A stretch of 35,797 bases of DNA from Peptococcaceae bacterium UBA7702 (GCA_002482535.1 DLGE01000012.1:46788-82584); one strand, 5' to 3'; shown: positions 25,644 through 33,143, counted from the first letter of the stretch. Numbers and translations are program-made. The notes: generated from the sequence alone by a model not told the origin.

Positions 25644-25677
25644 AAAAAAATATTCCAACCGTAAGTGGCGGCTGAAC
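25644..25677 (-). terminator. Expression-platform terminator of the lipoprotein riboswitch
   Basis: On the minus strand TTCAGCCG and CGGTTGGAA form a bulged stem followed by a run of seven T residues (25650-25644), about 15 bases after the aptamer. Confidence 0.6.
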
Positions 25678-25691
25678 ACCTTTTTATTCCA

Positions 25692-25824
25692 CCAAAGCAA
25701 GTATCCCGACTTAGAATCACCGCCGTATCCCGCCTTCTCGGTAAAAACCAATGGCTTATGGGAACGACTCATCATTACGGTGGCCATACCGCAGAGGATT
25801 TGCACCTCTATTCCATAACTTTGG
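25692..25824 (-). promoter_or_regulatory. Cobalamin riboswitch controlling the split transcobalamin-like lipoproteins
   Basis: Reading the minus strand, P1 is CCAAAG (25824-25819) with CTTTGG (25697-25692). Inside are GAGGTGCAAATCCTC, the GGTATGGCCACCGTAAT core helix, GCCATTG, GAGAAGGCGG and AAGTCGGGATACTTGC. These elements, in this order, match the cobalamin family. High cobalamin should stop transcription at the downstream hairpin. Confidence 0.9.
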
Positions 25825-25944
25825 AGCACATTCAATATGATCTTATAAAAATGATATCACAATCATCAAAAAAAAACAACCGGAAAAGAGAAAATATATT
25901 TGTAAATTCTTGCGATTTCGATCAAAGTTCACGGGAGGAAAACA

Positions 25945-26081
25945 ATGACTGCCCCAGTGGCCTTATGACCAAATTCATTATGGGAATCGACGGTCTAAAG
26001 ACAAAGATCAATACTCATTCCATTCCATTAAAATATGTAGGTAGAGAGCCGGAAAATGAACTCATTTTCCGGCTCTCTTAA
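25945..26081 (+). other. Two overlapping very short reading frames with a good ribosome-binding site
   Basis: GGGAGG lies six bases before an ATG at 25945 that opens a seven-codon frame. Its TGA overlaps the ATG of a 38-codon frame (25965-26081) that ends inside the hairpin at 26043-26078. The arrangement resembles translational coupling. There is no recognised product and the composition is not convincing; this may be a gene remnant. Confidence 0.2.
26043..26078. terminator. Long hairpin at the end of the mttB operon
   Basis: AGAGAGCCGGAAAATGA (26043-26059) pairs perfectly with TCATTTTCCGGCTCTCT (26062-26078). On the minus strand it lies 70 bp past the mttB stop. No strong T-run follows on either strand, so termination may be Rho-assisted, or the hairpin may protect the mRNA 3' end. 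Confidence 0.55.
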
Positions 26082-26147
26082 GAAGTAGGAATGGAGAGTA
26101 ATTGTGTTGTTTTACAGAAAGATAAAAGAATGAAGGTGTTGGGATGA

Positions 26148-27617
26148 TTATACGCCGAGTTCTTCTTCAGCTTCGGCAATGACTTCCTTAAATATTTTTT
26201 CGGTATTTTCGGGGAGGCGCTCGGGTTCATGAGTTTCGAGTATGTGAATGGCTTCTTCCCGAGCACGTTCGTAGAGGGATTTGCCACCGGCGGCTTCCCA
26301 GGTTTCCCGCATATGATGATCGAACAACCTGGTATCAAACTGATTTTCACGGAAATTCTGGAAAGTATGCATATGACTGACAAATTCACCGCCGATACCG
26401 ACGTCACGCATGACGTCAATGGCCATATCTGCCTCGGATACGCGGATGCCTCTCACCGCGTATTTTATCGCTTTGGCGATTTCGTTGTCGATGACGAGCT
26501 GGGCAAAGTCGTAGGTAATACCCAATTCCAACATGCCTAAACCGTAAATCACATTGGCGCCTGCCAATGCCGGCATCATGGCTGTGATGGTTTTTTCATG
26601 GGCAGCCTGACCGTCCGGAAGCTTGCTGTCCCCCTACCCACCCGCTACCCAACTGGGTAGCTTATAGAACTGGGCCATTTTGGCGACGGCAGCGTTGATC
26701 ATCCCCAATTCAGGGCAACCCACCGGTGAAGAGGTGGCTTTTAAATCCATAATCGTGGTGGAACTTCCGTATACGAAGGGTGCGCCTTTTTTTGTGCCCT
26801 GATTCAGGACGAGTGACGCGAGAACTTCGGCATTGTGGGTGATGAGCGTTCCAACTAACGTTACGGGAGTGGTTCCGCCGGCCAGCGCCATGGAGATGAT
26901 CGTGATAGGAATCCCCATACGGGCCGATTCCCGGATCATCATCGTGCTGTCGGGAGCAAGCTGCAGGGGGCTGATTGGGCAGGTGTTTGTACTCCAAATC
27001 GGTCTTGCCCGGTAGGCTTCTTCGCCGCCGGCGATGTGGCACATTACTTTATGAACTCTCTTCAGATTGCGCGGGTCGCCGCACCCCTGACAGCAGTGTT
27101 TGCTGGTATTGGTGATGCAGGCCTCAATCTCATGAAGCGGGGCGCTGGATTCGGGTTTATCCTGGGCTGCCATGGATCTTTCATGGATGTCGATACTATC
27201 GAGGGCATCGACTAATTTTGCGCAGTTGGCAGTATCCTTTTTTGTGCTCTTTCTGTATTCTCCGGTATACGGATCATTGATCATCAGGCCCTCGCCGAAG
27301 TTTGTGAAACCGACGCGGTTTTCTTTGAGCAGGTAATCGTTGTCGCTGTTGCGCCCGGCAAACATCACACTGTGGGGAGCGATTCGCAGCGCGTCTTCCA
27401 CGATATAGTGGGGAATCTGGACAACCCCTTTTTTCTTATCAACGCGGCAACCCAGTCCGGCGTAAATTTCCTGAGACTCCCCATCGGTGATGCCGATGCC
27501 GATGGTGTCGAGAACTTCTAACGTTGCCAGGTGCATGGAACGGAGTTCGTCATCGGAAAAAATATTGAGACTGAATCCGGAAAAGGTATTGTAACCGGCA
27601 TACAATAAATCTCTCAT
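26148..27617 (-). CDS. mttB: Trimethylamine methyltransferase MttB with an in-frame amber (pyrrolysine) codon
   Basis: 489 residues when TAG (26636-26634) is read as pyrrolysine at position 328. MttB transfers a methyl group from trimethylamine to the corrinoid protein MttC. Upstream of the amber codon are the family segments FSDDELRSMHLATLEVLD, FAGRNSDNDYLL and MALAGGTTPVTLVGTLITHNAE. Downstream the same frame continues GDSKLPDGQAAHEKT and MMPALAGANVIYGLG, the exact context of pyrrolysine in MttB proteins, and ends at a TAA. The length equals that of the archaeal enzyme. No frameshift is needed, so it is not a pseudogene. AAGGAG precedes the ATG. It is the last gene of the operon. MttC, the activase and the pyl genes are not in the window. 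Confidence 0.93.
26634..26636 (-). other. Amber codon read as pyrrolysine in mttB
   Basis: CTA on the plus strand is TAG in the mttB frame at codon 328. It is flanked by glycine codons (AGG-Pyl-GDSK). The TAG lies in a G-rich stretch, preceded by an 18-nt near-perfect hairpin (26661-26644). Confidence 0.9.
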
Positions 27618-27655
27618 GGGATTTCTCCTTTCTTTATTATGAGAAGTGCTTTATT

Positions 27656-28906
27656 TTAGAATTTTGAAGAGAATTCTCTGACTTCCGCTTCGTGTTTTTC
27701 AAGCCATTCGAGAGTTCTGACCTCATGCTGCATGTAAAGCAAATATTCGTAGGGATTGAGTGTCATATCCTTAAAACATGCTTCTGAGGCCCAGCGAATC
27801 AGATACTGAACGCCCATGATTATCGATTCAAAGTAGTATTTCTTTTCCAGTTCCGTTAAGGGAGTAAGACCGTTTAACTCTTTGAGGCGGTTATTGTAAG
27901 TAGTGATGAAGTCCATTAACCCCTCTGCATTGATATTGCCGTCGCGGGTATTGCCGGTGGCCTCATGATCCCAAGGAGACATGAAATAGGAAGAAGCAAA
28001 TCCGATTTCAAAGAGACGGACTTCCATTTTTGCCCAGTCAAAATCAAAAATACCGCTTACTGTATCGTCTGCATTATATTTGAAGTTCATCGGATGAGGA
28101 TCGCATTGACAGGGAACCACGGGAAGCTGCCTAAAATCCTTCTCGGGGATTTTAGCCTTCTCGCACATTTTGGTAATGTAATCCTGAGATCTTTCAAAAT
28201 AATCAGAAAAGCTGTTTACATAACCGTTTTCTTTGTAGAATTTAATGTATCTCTGGAAATCACGGGGGAATTCATCCATCAGAATATTGATGTTATTTTC
28301 TGCTCGGGAATAAGTTTTGGGATCAAAATCGCGGACGGCATTGTGAAATTCGGCGTATGTTTTCGCGCAGTCCCGATAGGCTGTTTCCGAAAGGTCGTTA
28401 TTGATCCAGTCGTAAGACTGAAAACCAGGAATGAAATTATAAACGGCATAATACCATTTTTCAACGGTACCATCGGGATTCTTTTCGTCTCTTTCCGCGT
28501 AAGTCAGGCCGCTTTTTGCTACGATGGGCGTTGCGCTTTTATCAAACCCCTGTTCTCTTGCGTAAAGCAGTAAGGTATGTTCCATCATCAGTTCGTTCAT
28601 ATCCTTGTGACGCATATATTTACGGAAGAACCAGGTATGCCGTTCGCCATCTTTCTGGACATATATGCCATAACTCAAATTGATGGCTCCACCAAAAATC
28701 TGATAAACTTCTTCAAGGGTGCCAATATCATAGTCAGCCTCAACAACTTCCCGGATTTGTTCGAAAACGCAACTATCTTCTACCTGGGCACAGACAGTGC
28801 TAATCTCCTCTTCGGCTTTTTTCAAAGCGAAAACCGTATTCAGCGTAGCATCGGAGGTCGACGGAGTGAATTTTTTCATGTCATTGGTGAGTAATTCGTG
28901 GTACAT
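27656..28906 (-). CDS. APH/choline-kinase-fold phosphotransferase of unknown substrate
   Basis: 416 residues. The protein-kinase-like small-molecule phosphotransferase fold is visible: a probable ATP-site lysine in TWFFRKYMRH (Lys96) and glutamate in MMEHTLLL; the catalytic loop QCDPHPMNF (Asp269, Asn274), where the usual HGD is QCD; and the metal-binding GIFDFDWAK (Asp288, Asp290). The first 60 residues form an extra N-terminal segment. Related kinases act on choline, homoserine, methylthioribose or aminoglycosides. Its place between two MttB-family genes suggests a quaternary amine or a derived alcohol as substrate, which is inference. GGAG lies six bases before the ATG, and the gene overlaps the 58-residue frame. 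Confidence 0.85.
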   Translation of the reverse strand: MYHELLTNDMKKFTPSTSDATLNTVFALKKAEEEISTVCAQVEDSCVFEQIREVVEADYDIGTLEEVYQIFGGAINLSYGIYVQKDGERHTWFFRKYMRHKDMNELMMEHTLLLYAREQGFDKSATPIVAKSGLTYAERDEKNPDGTVEKWYYAVYNFIPGFQSYDWINNDLSETAYRDCAKTYAEFHNAVRDFDPKTYSRAENNINILMDEFPRDFQRYIKFYKENGYVNSFSDYFERSQDYITKMCEKAKIPEKDFRQLPVVPCQCDPHPMNFKYNADDTVSGIFDFDWAKMEVRLFEIGFASSYFMSPWDHEATGNTRDGNINAEGLMDFITTYNNRLKELNGLTPLTELEKKYYFESIIMGVQYLIRWASEACFKDMTLNPYEYLLYMQHEVRTLEWLEKHEAEVREFSSKF

Positions 28907-29052
28907 AAAGTTCTCCTCTGTTTTTTAATTTCCTCGTAAATGAAGCCTTCTCCTGCGATTTTGGGGATGATACCGATTTCCTTTTCGGCTTTTCCCGGAG
29001 CCAAGACGGGATCCCATGCAGTGTAAGGATGCATTACGTTATATTGCTTCAT
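28876..29052 (-). CDS. Small protein of 58 residues in the methyltransferase operon
   Basis: This frame starts at an ATG with GAAGAG five bases upstream and runs for 58 codons to a TGA, overlapping the start of the kinase gene by 31 bases. It begins MKQYNVMHPYTAWDPVLAPG and has ordinary codon use without stops across the 150-bp gap between MttB-like and kinase genes. I do not recognise the family, and no membrane segment or signal peptide is visible. Coupling with the kinase gene suggests it may serve it or the neighbouring methyltransferase. It could also be only a leader that opens the kinase start site. Confidence 0.5.
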   Translation of the reverse strand: MKQYNVMHPYTAWDPVLAPGKAEKEIGIIPKIAGEGFIYEEIKKQRRTLCTTNYSPMT

Positions 29053-29109
29053 ATTTTCTCTTCGCCAGATAATTTGTGATAGTCCATAATACCCTTTGCG
29101 TAAAGTCAG

Positions 29110-30546
29110 TCATTGAGGTTTTTCGGTTTCCAGGGCTTTTTCTACGATGGTGTCGATTTCTGCAACGGCTTCGTCACTTAGGGGATCGACCTCGTGATTG
29201 GCCATGATGTCGAGAATGAGATCGCGGGCGCGCTCACCGAGGGTACGGCCGTCGGCGATAAAGGAATCATAGGTCATTCTTTCGGTAATGCCGGGTTTCC
29301 AAAGCTCGGTGCGTAGGTGCTTGAAGGTATGAGGATGACCCAGGAAATTCTTTTCACCGTTCACCACATCGTCAACGACGTCAACGGCCATGGTGTCCTC
29401 GTCAACAACGGGTTCTTTGCGGGCGAATTGGGTCATGGAAGATACTTCGTTGTCCATGGCGAGCTTGCGGTAGCAGGCAACCAGAGCGTTGTCTACAGCG
29501 CCGGCGCCGCCGATCACGTCCATCCCGGAAAGAGCCGGAAGCAGGGAATTGAACATAGATTCATAACCGGTCTGTTCATCGGTGATCTTCGCTGAAACGG
29601 ATTTTCCGCCGCCGGCGGTGGGTAGGTTGTAGTAGATGCCCATTTGAGCCGAGGCAGCAGCGGCCAACCCCATTTCCGGCGCACCCCATCCTGTCATGGC
29701 CGTGGCCATATCCATGAAGGTTACATGAGGCGACATAATGCAGGGATATCCCGGTTTGAGCAGTTGGGCGGCAACGATTCCGGCGATGATTTCCGCATTG
29801 TGCATCGTCACGGAGCCGATCATCGTCATAGGGCCGGTGGCGCCCATCATCGGCGCGGGAACGATACCGAGGGGAAGACCTGTTTCGAGAATATCCAAAA
29901 GAGCATCGGCGGGGCCGTCGGCATAGTCCATTGGACTGATGGGGGATATTTCCAAATAGGCGAGGGGCTGTTTTTTCAGCTGTTCCTTGCCGCCGACGGC
30001 AGCAGCGAGCACATCTCTGACGTAAAAGACCTCATGGGCGGAGTCGATACAGATGCGCAAGGGTTTGGTGGTGTTTTTCACCATGGCTGCGGCCTGAATC
30101 GTCAAAGCGGCGTGCTGGGGAATTTCCTGTGATACGATGCAGGAAACAATGTCGGTGGATGCCAAACCGTCACAAACGCGAATGTTGGTTTCCATGTCTT
30201 CTTTGGATACGATATGTTTTTTGCAGGTTTTTACGTCTTTGATGAACGGTGTGCCGACACAGGTGCGGCTATAGGCTCTTCGTTCCCCCCATTTGATTTC
30301 ATATTTGGGATCTCTGCCGAAGGTAGAGAATTTGGCCGGCGCGGTGGCAAGGCCCTCGGCGACTTTTTCCCTGGGGAAGAAAATCACGTTTTCACCGTTA
30401 ACCTTTTCCACCTTTAAACCGATTTCCGCCGCTTTTTTCAGAAATCGTTCAGAACGGCAGCGAATGCCTGTTTTTTCCAAAAGCGTTAATGTTGATTCGT
30501 GAATTTTGTCAAGATCTTCTCTATCGAGATATTCGAAGAATTTCAT
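29110..30546 (-). CDS. MttB-family methyltransferase without pyrrolysine
   Basis: 478 residues of the MttB superfamily, corrinoid-dependent methyltransferases for quaternary amines. Family segments match those of the neighbouring mttB: GATGPMTMIGSVTMHNAEI, GWGAPEMGLAAAASAQMG and LLPALSGMDVIGGAGAVDNAL. Where the amber-containing protein has AGG-Pyl-GDSK, this one reads GGKSVSAK, with Ser316 aligned to pyrrolysine. Known non-pyrrolysine relatives demethylate glycine betaine (MtgB), proline betaine (MtpB), carnitine (MtcB) or gamma-butyrobetaine (MtyB); which substrate this one uses cannot be read from sequence. It follows the transporter gene by 39 bp, with AAAGG as ribosome-binding site. Confidence 0.93.
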   Translation of the reverse strand: MKFFEYLDREDLDKIHESTLTLLEKTGIRCRSERFLKKAAEIGLKVEKVNGENVIFFPREKVAEGLATAPAKFSTFGRDPKYEIKWGERRAYSRTCVGTPFIKDVKTCKKHIVSKEDMETNIRVCDGLASTDIVSCIVSQEIPQHAALTIQAAAMVKNTTKPLRICIDSAHEVFYVRDVLAAAVGGKEQLKKQPLAYLEISPISPMDYADGPADALLDILETGLPLGIVPAPMMGATGPMTMIGSVTMHNAEIIAGIVAAQLLKPGYPCIMSPHVTFMDMATAMTGWGAPEMGLAAAASAQMGIYYNLPTAGGGKSVSAKITDEQTGYESMFNSLLPALSGMDVIGGAGAVDNALVACYRKLAMDNEVSSMTQFARKEPVVDEDTMAVDVVDDVVNGEKNFLGHPHTFKHLRTELWKPGITERMTYDSFIADGRTLGERARDLILDIMANHEVDPLSDEAVAEIDTIVEKALETEKPQ

Positions 30547-30585
30547 GATGATTTACCTTTCTTTGTCTTTTCTTTGTTTTTGTAT

Positions 30586-31551
30586 TTATCCCGCGGCACC
30601 GGTTGACACCGCGTCTTCTTCCGCTACACGTTTGTTTTCCGCTCTCATTTCGTAAACCTGTTCAAAAATAACGGCGGCGAGGACAATCGCGATCCCTAAG
30701 AACTGTAAAGCGGAAAGCTTCTGCCCGAAGAAAAGCAGTCCCCATATGCAGGCAAATGCCGGATCAAGCGAATAACAGATCTCTACATAGGTGGGAAGTA
30801 CTTTGTTCAGAGCGTGCATGTAGAAGTAATAGGCGCACATGGTGGTAATGAATCCGTATCCGAGTATTGGTAGGAGAGTGATGGCGCCGTTGGCGGCGAA
30901 TACCGCGCTGATATTGGTGACGACCAGGGCGGGAGAAACGGCCGCGCCGATGATAATGATGGAGAAAATGCCTTCATACATGCAGACGGCGTTGGGATCC
31001 GTGTTCCGTTCCATGCAGAGCGTTTCGAAGGTCATCAGACCGGCCCAGCTCAACATAGCGAGGAGCGCCCAGATGATGCCGATAGCGTCCATACCGCCGG
31101 ATCCTCCTGAGCCAAATACGTCAACTACCAGCATAACGCCGAAAACCGCGAGTCCGACAGCGAGAATTTTCTGTTTGGTGATAGGGTCTTTCCAGATAAA
31201 ACGGCAGATAAATATAAGGCAGAAAAGGTTTGCGTAAATAATGGTGGAAACGACCCCCATGGGAAGATGGGAATAGGCCTGTACAGCAGCATAGTTGTAG
31301 AGGGCGGAACAGAGACCGTCGCAGATCAGGAAAATCCACGCTTTTTTCGGAACTTTCAGCGACTTTACGCCACCGGTCGCCAGTGCTAAAATTGAGAACA
31401 TGATCACGAGGAACAGGGGGCCGATCATGGAAATGGCACCCTCTTCCATGCCGAAATTGCCCATGATCGTTGTGAATGTGCCATATGTACTCCAGGAAAT
31501 GGCGGCCACAAGACCCATGATCAAACCGGCTTTTTTGTCTGTCATTGTCAT
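30586..31551 (-). CDS. DMT-superfamily (EamA-type) transporter
   Basis: About 321 residues with ten hydrophobic helices in two five-helix halves, as in EamA-type drug/metabolite transporters; the second repeat begins near residue 155 (DAIGIIWALLAMLSWAGLMTFE). Such proteins carry small metabolites, including quaternary or methylated amines in some cases. As first gene of the operon before the methyltransferases it is a fair candidate importer or exporter of their substrate or product. An ATG at 31551 was chosen; a GTG at 31566 would add five residues, and neither has a strong ribosome-binding site. A divergent MerR-type regulator lies upstream. Confidence 0.88.
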   Translation of the reverse strand: MTMTDKKAGLIMGLVAAISWSTYGTFTTIMGNFGMEEGAISMIGPLFLVIMFSILALATGGVKSLKVPKKAWIFLICDGLCSALYNYAAVQAYSHLPMGVVSTIIYANLFCLIFICRFIWKDPITKQKILAVGLAVFGVMLVVDVFGSGGSGGMDAIGIIWALLAMLSWAGLMTFETLCMERNTDPNAVCMYEGIFSIIIIGAAVSPALVVTNISAVFAANGAITLLPILGYGFITTMCAYYFYMHALNKVLPTYVEICYSLDPAFACIWGLLFFGQKLSALQFLGIAIVLAAVIFEQVYEMRAENKRVAEEDAVSTGAAG

Positions 31552-31612
31552 TGCCAAAAAAAACACCTACTTTCTCTTTCATTTGTTTTGATGCATCGTT
31601 TTTGATGGCTCA

Positions 31613-31643
31613 AGGATAGCATATATTCCAAATGCATTGTCAA
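31613..31643 (-). promoter_or_regulatory. MerR-type promoter of the methyltransferase operon
   Basis: TTGACA (31643-31638) and TATCCT (31618-31613) on the minus strand have a 19-bp spacer, two longer than normal and typical of promoters activated by MerR-family proteins. A 17-bp near-palindrome (GCATAT...AAATGC, 31619-31635) fills the spacer. Confidence 0.7.
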
Positions 31644-31753
31644 TATCTCTTTTTCCACAATAGAGTCCCTGTTTAAGCCAATTCCCAACTGTAAAGCGCG
31701 CGGCACTTACTTCATAGTTTTGCTTTATTTTTTCCCCTTTCAACGCTCTATGA

Positions 31754-31782
31754 TTGTGTTTCGTTAAATATTGTGTTATGCT
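31754..31782 (+). promoter_or_regulatory. Promoter of the MerR-type regulator gene
   Basis: TTGTGT (31754-31759) and TATGCT (31777-31782) with a 17-bp spacer on the plus strand, 60 bp before the start codon. Confidence 0.5.
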
Positions 31783-31842
31783 ATTTACACAGAACAAGAA
31801 ATTTTCCGTATTAAAAATTTTCTAAAGGTAGGAAAATCTGTC

Positions 31843-32628
31843 ATGAAAGATAAGTATCGCATTAGTGAAGTGGAGGAACTTCTCGGCGTTCCTCGCTCTA
31901 CGATTCGATTTTATGTAAAAAAGGGACTCGTTCCCGTTGAAAAAGATGAAGAGAACGGATATTACTACTATTCTTTAAAAAATATCAGAGAACTCTCTCA
32001 TCTTCTGGTGGGAAGAAACCGGCTGAATCTTAACCTCAAAGATTCCCAGCAAAGGACCATTATGTCAACGCTGGACAATTATCATTCCGTTATTTTCCGC
32101 CAGGAACAGGCTTTTTTGAAAACGATTGCGGAAACCCGCCGTTCTCTTGATGTTTTGAGTATCTATGAGCAGATGTTCTACCGCATCAAACGGGGATTGG
32201 GAAAAACCAGCTTATTGCCGGAAAGTACCTTTTATTTTTTTCCTCAGTTTTACGTCTTCAACTCCAAGACATCCGTCATCGACGTAGGTTTTCCTACGGC
32301 AGTTTTCATGAAAGAAAAACAGCATGCTGTTTTTGACGGATATGTTTCCATGGTATATAAGAGGGATTTTCATCTGTTAAGTGACGAAGATGCAGCAAAG
32401 GTTCAATACACGTTGGAAAACACCTGTTTTGTGAGAACAGTGATAAAGACCGATCGGGATTTTGATGATCCGAAACTGTTATCTTCCGCGCTGAATTGGG
32501 CGAAAAGAAACAGTGTCAGCGTAAAACCGCCTTTTTATATCAGTTATTTAACGGAATTGGTGGACGCGGGAGAAAAATTTTTCTATTACGAGGTTTTTCT
32601 ACCCGTGAAAGATCGGGAACCATCATAA
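31843..32628 (+). CDS. MerR-family transcription regulator
   Basis: 261 residues from the ATG at 31843; an upstream in-frame start lies in the promoter region. The MerR winged helix-turn-helix is clear: YRISEVEELLGVPRSTIRFYVKKGLV, then ENGYYYYSLKN and helices to about residue 75. The C-terminal 170 residues form an effector domain with no family I can name, possibly of GyrI/BltR-like multidrug-binding shape. The divergent promoter with 19-bp spacer is its likely target, so it probably activates the transporter-methyltransferase operon when a substrate amine binds. It ends before a strong terminator. Confidence 0.88.
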   Translation: MKDKYRISEVEELLGVPRSTIRFYVKKGLVPVEKDEENGYYYYSLKNIRELSHLLVGRNRLNLNLKDSQQRTIMSTLDNYHSVIFRQEQAFLKTIAETRRSLDVLSIYEQMFYRIKRGLGKTSLLPESTFYFFPQFYVFNSKTSVIDVGFPTAVFMKEKQHAVFDGYVSMVYKRDFHLLSDEDAAKVQYTLENTCFVRTVIKTDRDFDDPKLLSSALNWAKRNSVSVKPPFYISYLTELVDAGEKFFYYEVFLPVKDREPS

Positions 32629-32874
32629 ATCGCGGGAAAAAGATTATCATATGGAAATACGGCACCATTCCCTTCGATTTGGACAGCACTGCCATAACAC
32701 CTTGACCGATCTTGGAAACGGTCAACGTCATCCTTGAGAAAAACAATTATCCGAAGCGTAGCGATACGGAAATTCGTGGCTATCTCAGCAACGGTATTCG
32801 CCATCTCATCGATGACGCCGCCGGAGGGAGTCTCTGCCAGATTAAAATCAAAAAGCTCGTCATTAAATTCCACC
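32629..32874. other. Stretch without a supported gene
   Basis: Weak frames exist on both strands here, including a 123-codon frame on the minus strand (32957-32586) that runs through the terminator and the end of the regulator gene. The part between about 32715 and 32870 has gene-like composition and could be the remnant of a deleted gene, but I recognise nothing. Confidence 0.3.
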
Positions 32875-32914
32875 AAATAAAATACCCACCCCTTACGGGA
32901 TGGGTATTTTATTT
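32875..32914. terminator. Bidirectional terminator after the MerR-type gene
   Basis: AAATAAAATACCCA and TGGGTATTTTATTT form an 18-position stem with one mismatch and a four-base loop (32893-32896). T-runs on both strands. Confidence 0.85.
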
Positions 32915-33020
32915 GCGGTTTAAAAAGTTTCAAGAAAGATACGGAATACCACTTCATAAAACCTTTTCGTGCCGATTCGTGCCGAATTCGTGCCGATAAA
33001 TCAAAGGATCTCTCATAAAT

Positions 33021-33051
33021 AAAATCCCTGCCTATGTTGAGCAGGGATTCT
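33021..33051 (-). terminator. Terminator of the tRNA-Thr gene
   Basis: AATCCCTGC (33023-33031) pairs with GCAGGGATT (33041-33049), followed on the minus strand by a T-rich tail, a few bases past the tRNA CCA end. Confidence 0.75.
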
Positions 33052-33054
33052 TGT

Positions 33055-33130
<76 letters not shown>

Positions 33131-33143
33131 ATTCAGCCTTTAA

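Noticed and set aside
26570..26636. A downstream PYLIS-type element after the amber codon
   Set aside because: No convincing stem-loop is visible in the 60 bases after TAG; such an element is also not generally required for pyrrolysine.
26148..27617. Two separate genes or a pseudogene, split by a stop codon
   Set aside because: The frame continues without shift after TAG, conservation of the family is unbroken on both sides, and TAG falls exactly at the known pyrrolysine position.
32586..32957. 123-codon minus-strand frame
   Set aside because: It begins before a perfect bidirectional terminator and overlaps the end of the MerR-type gene; at most a remnant.
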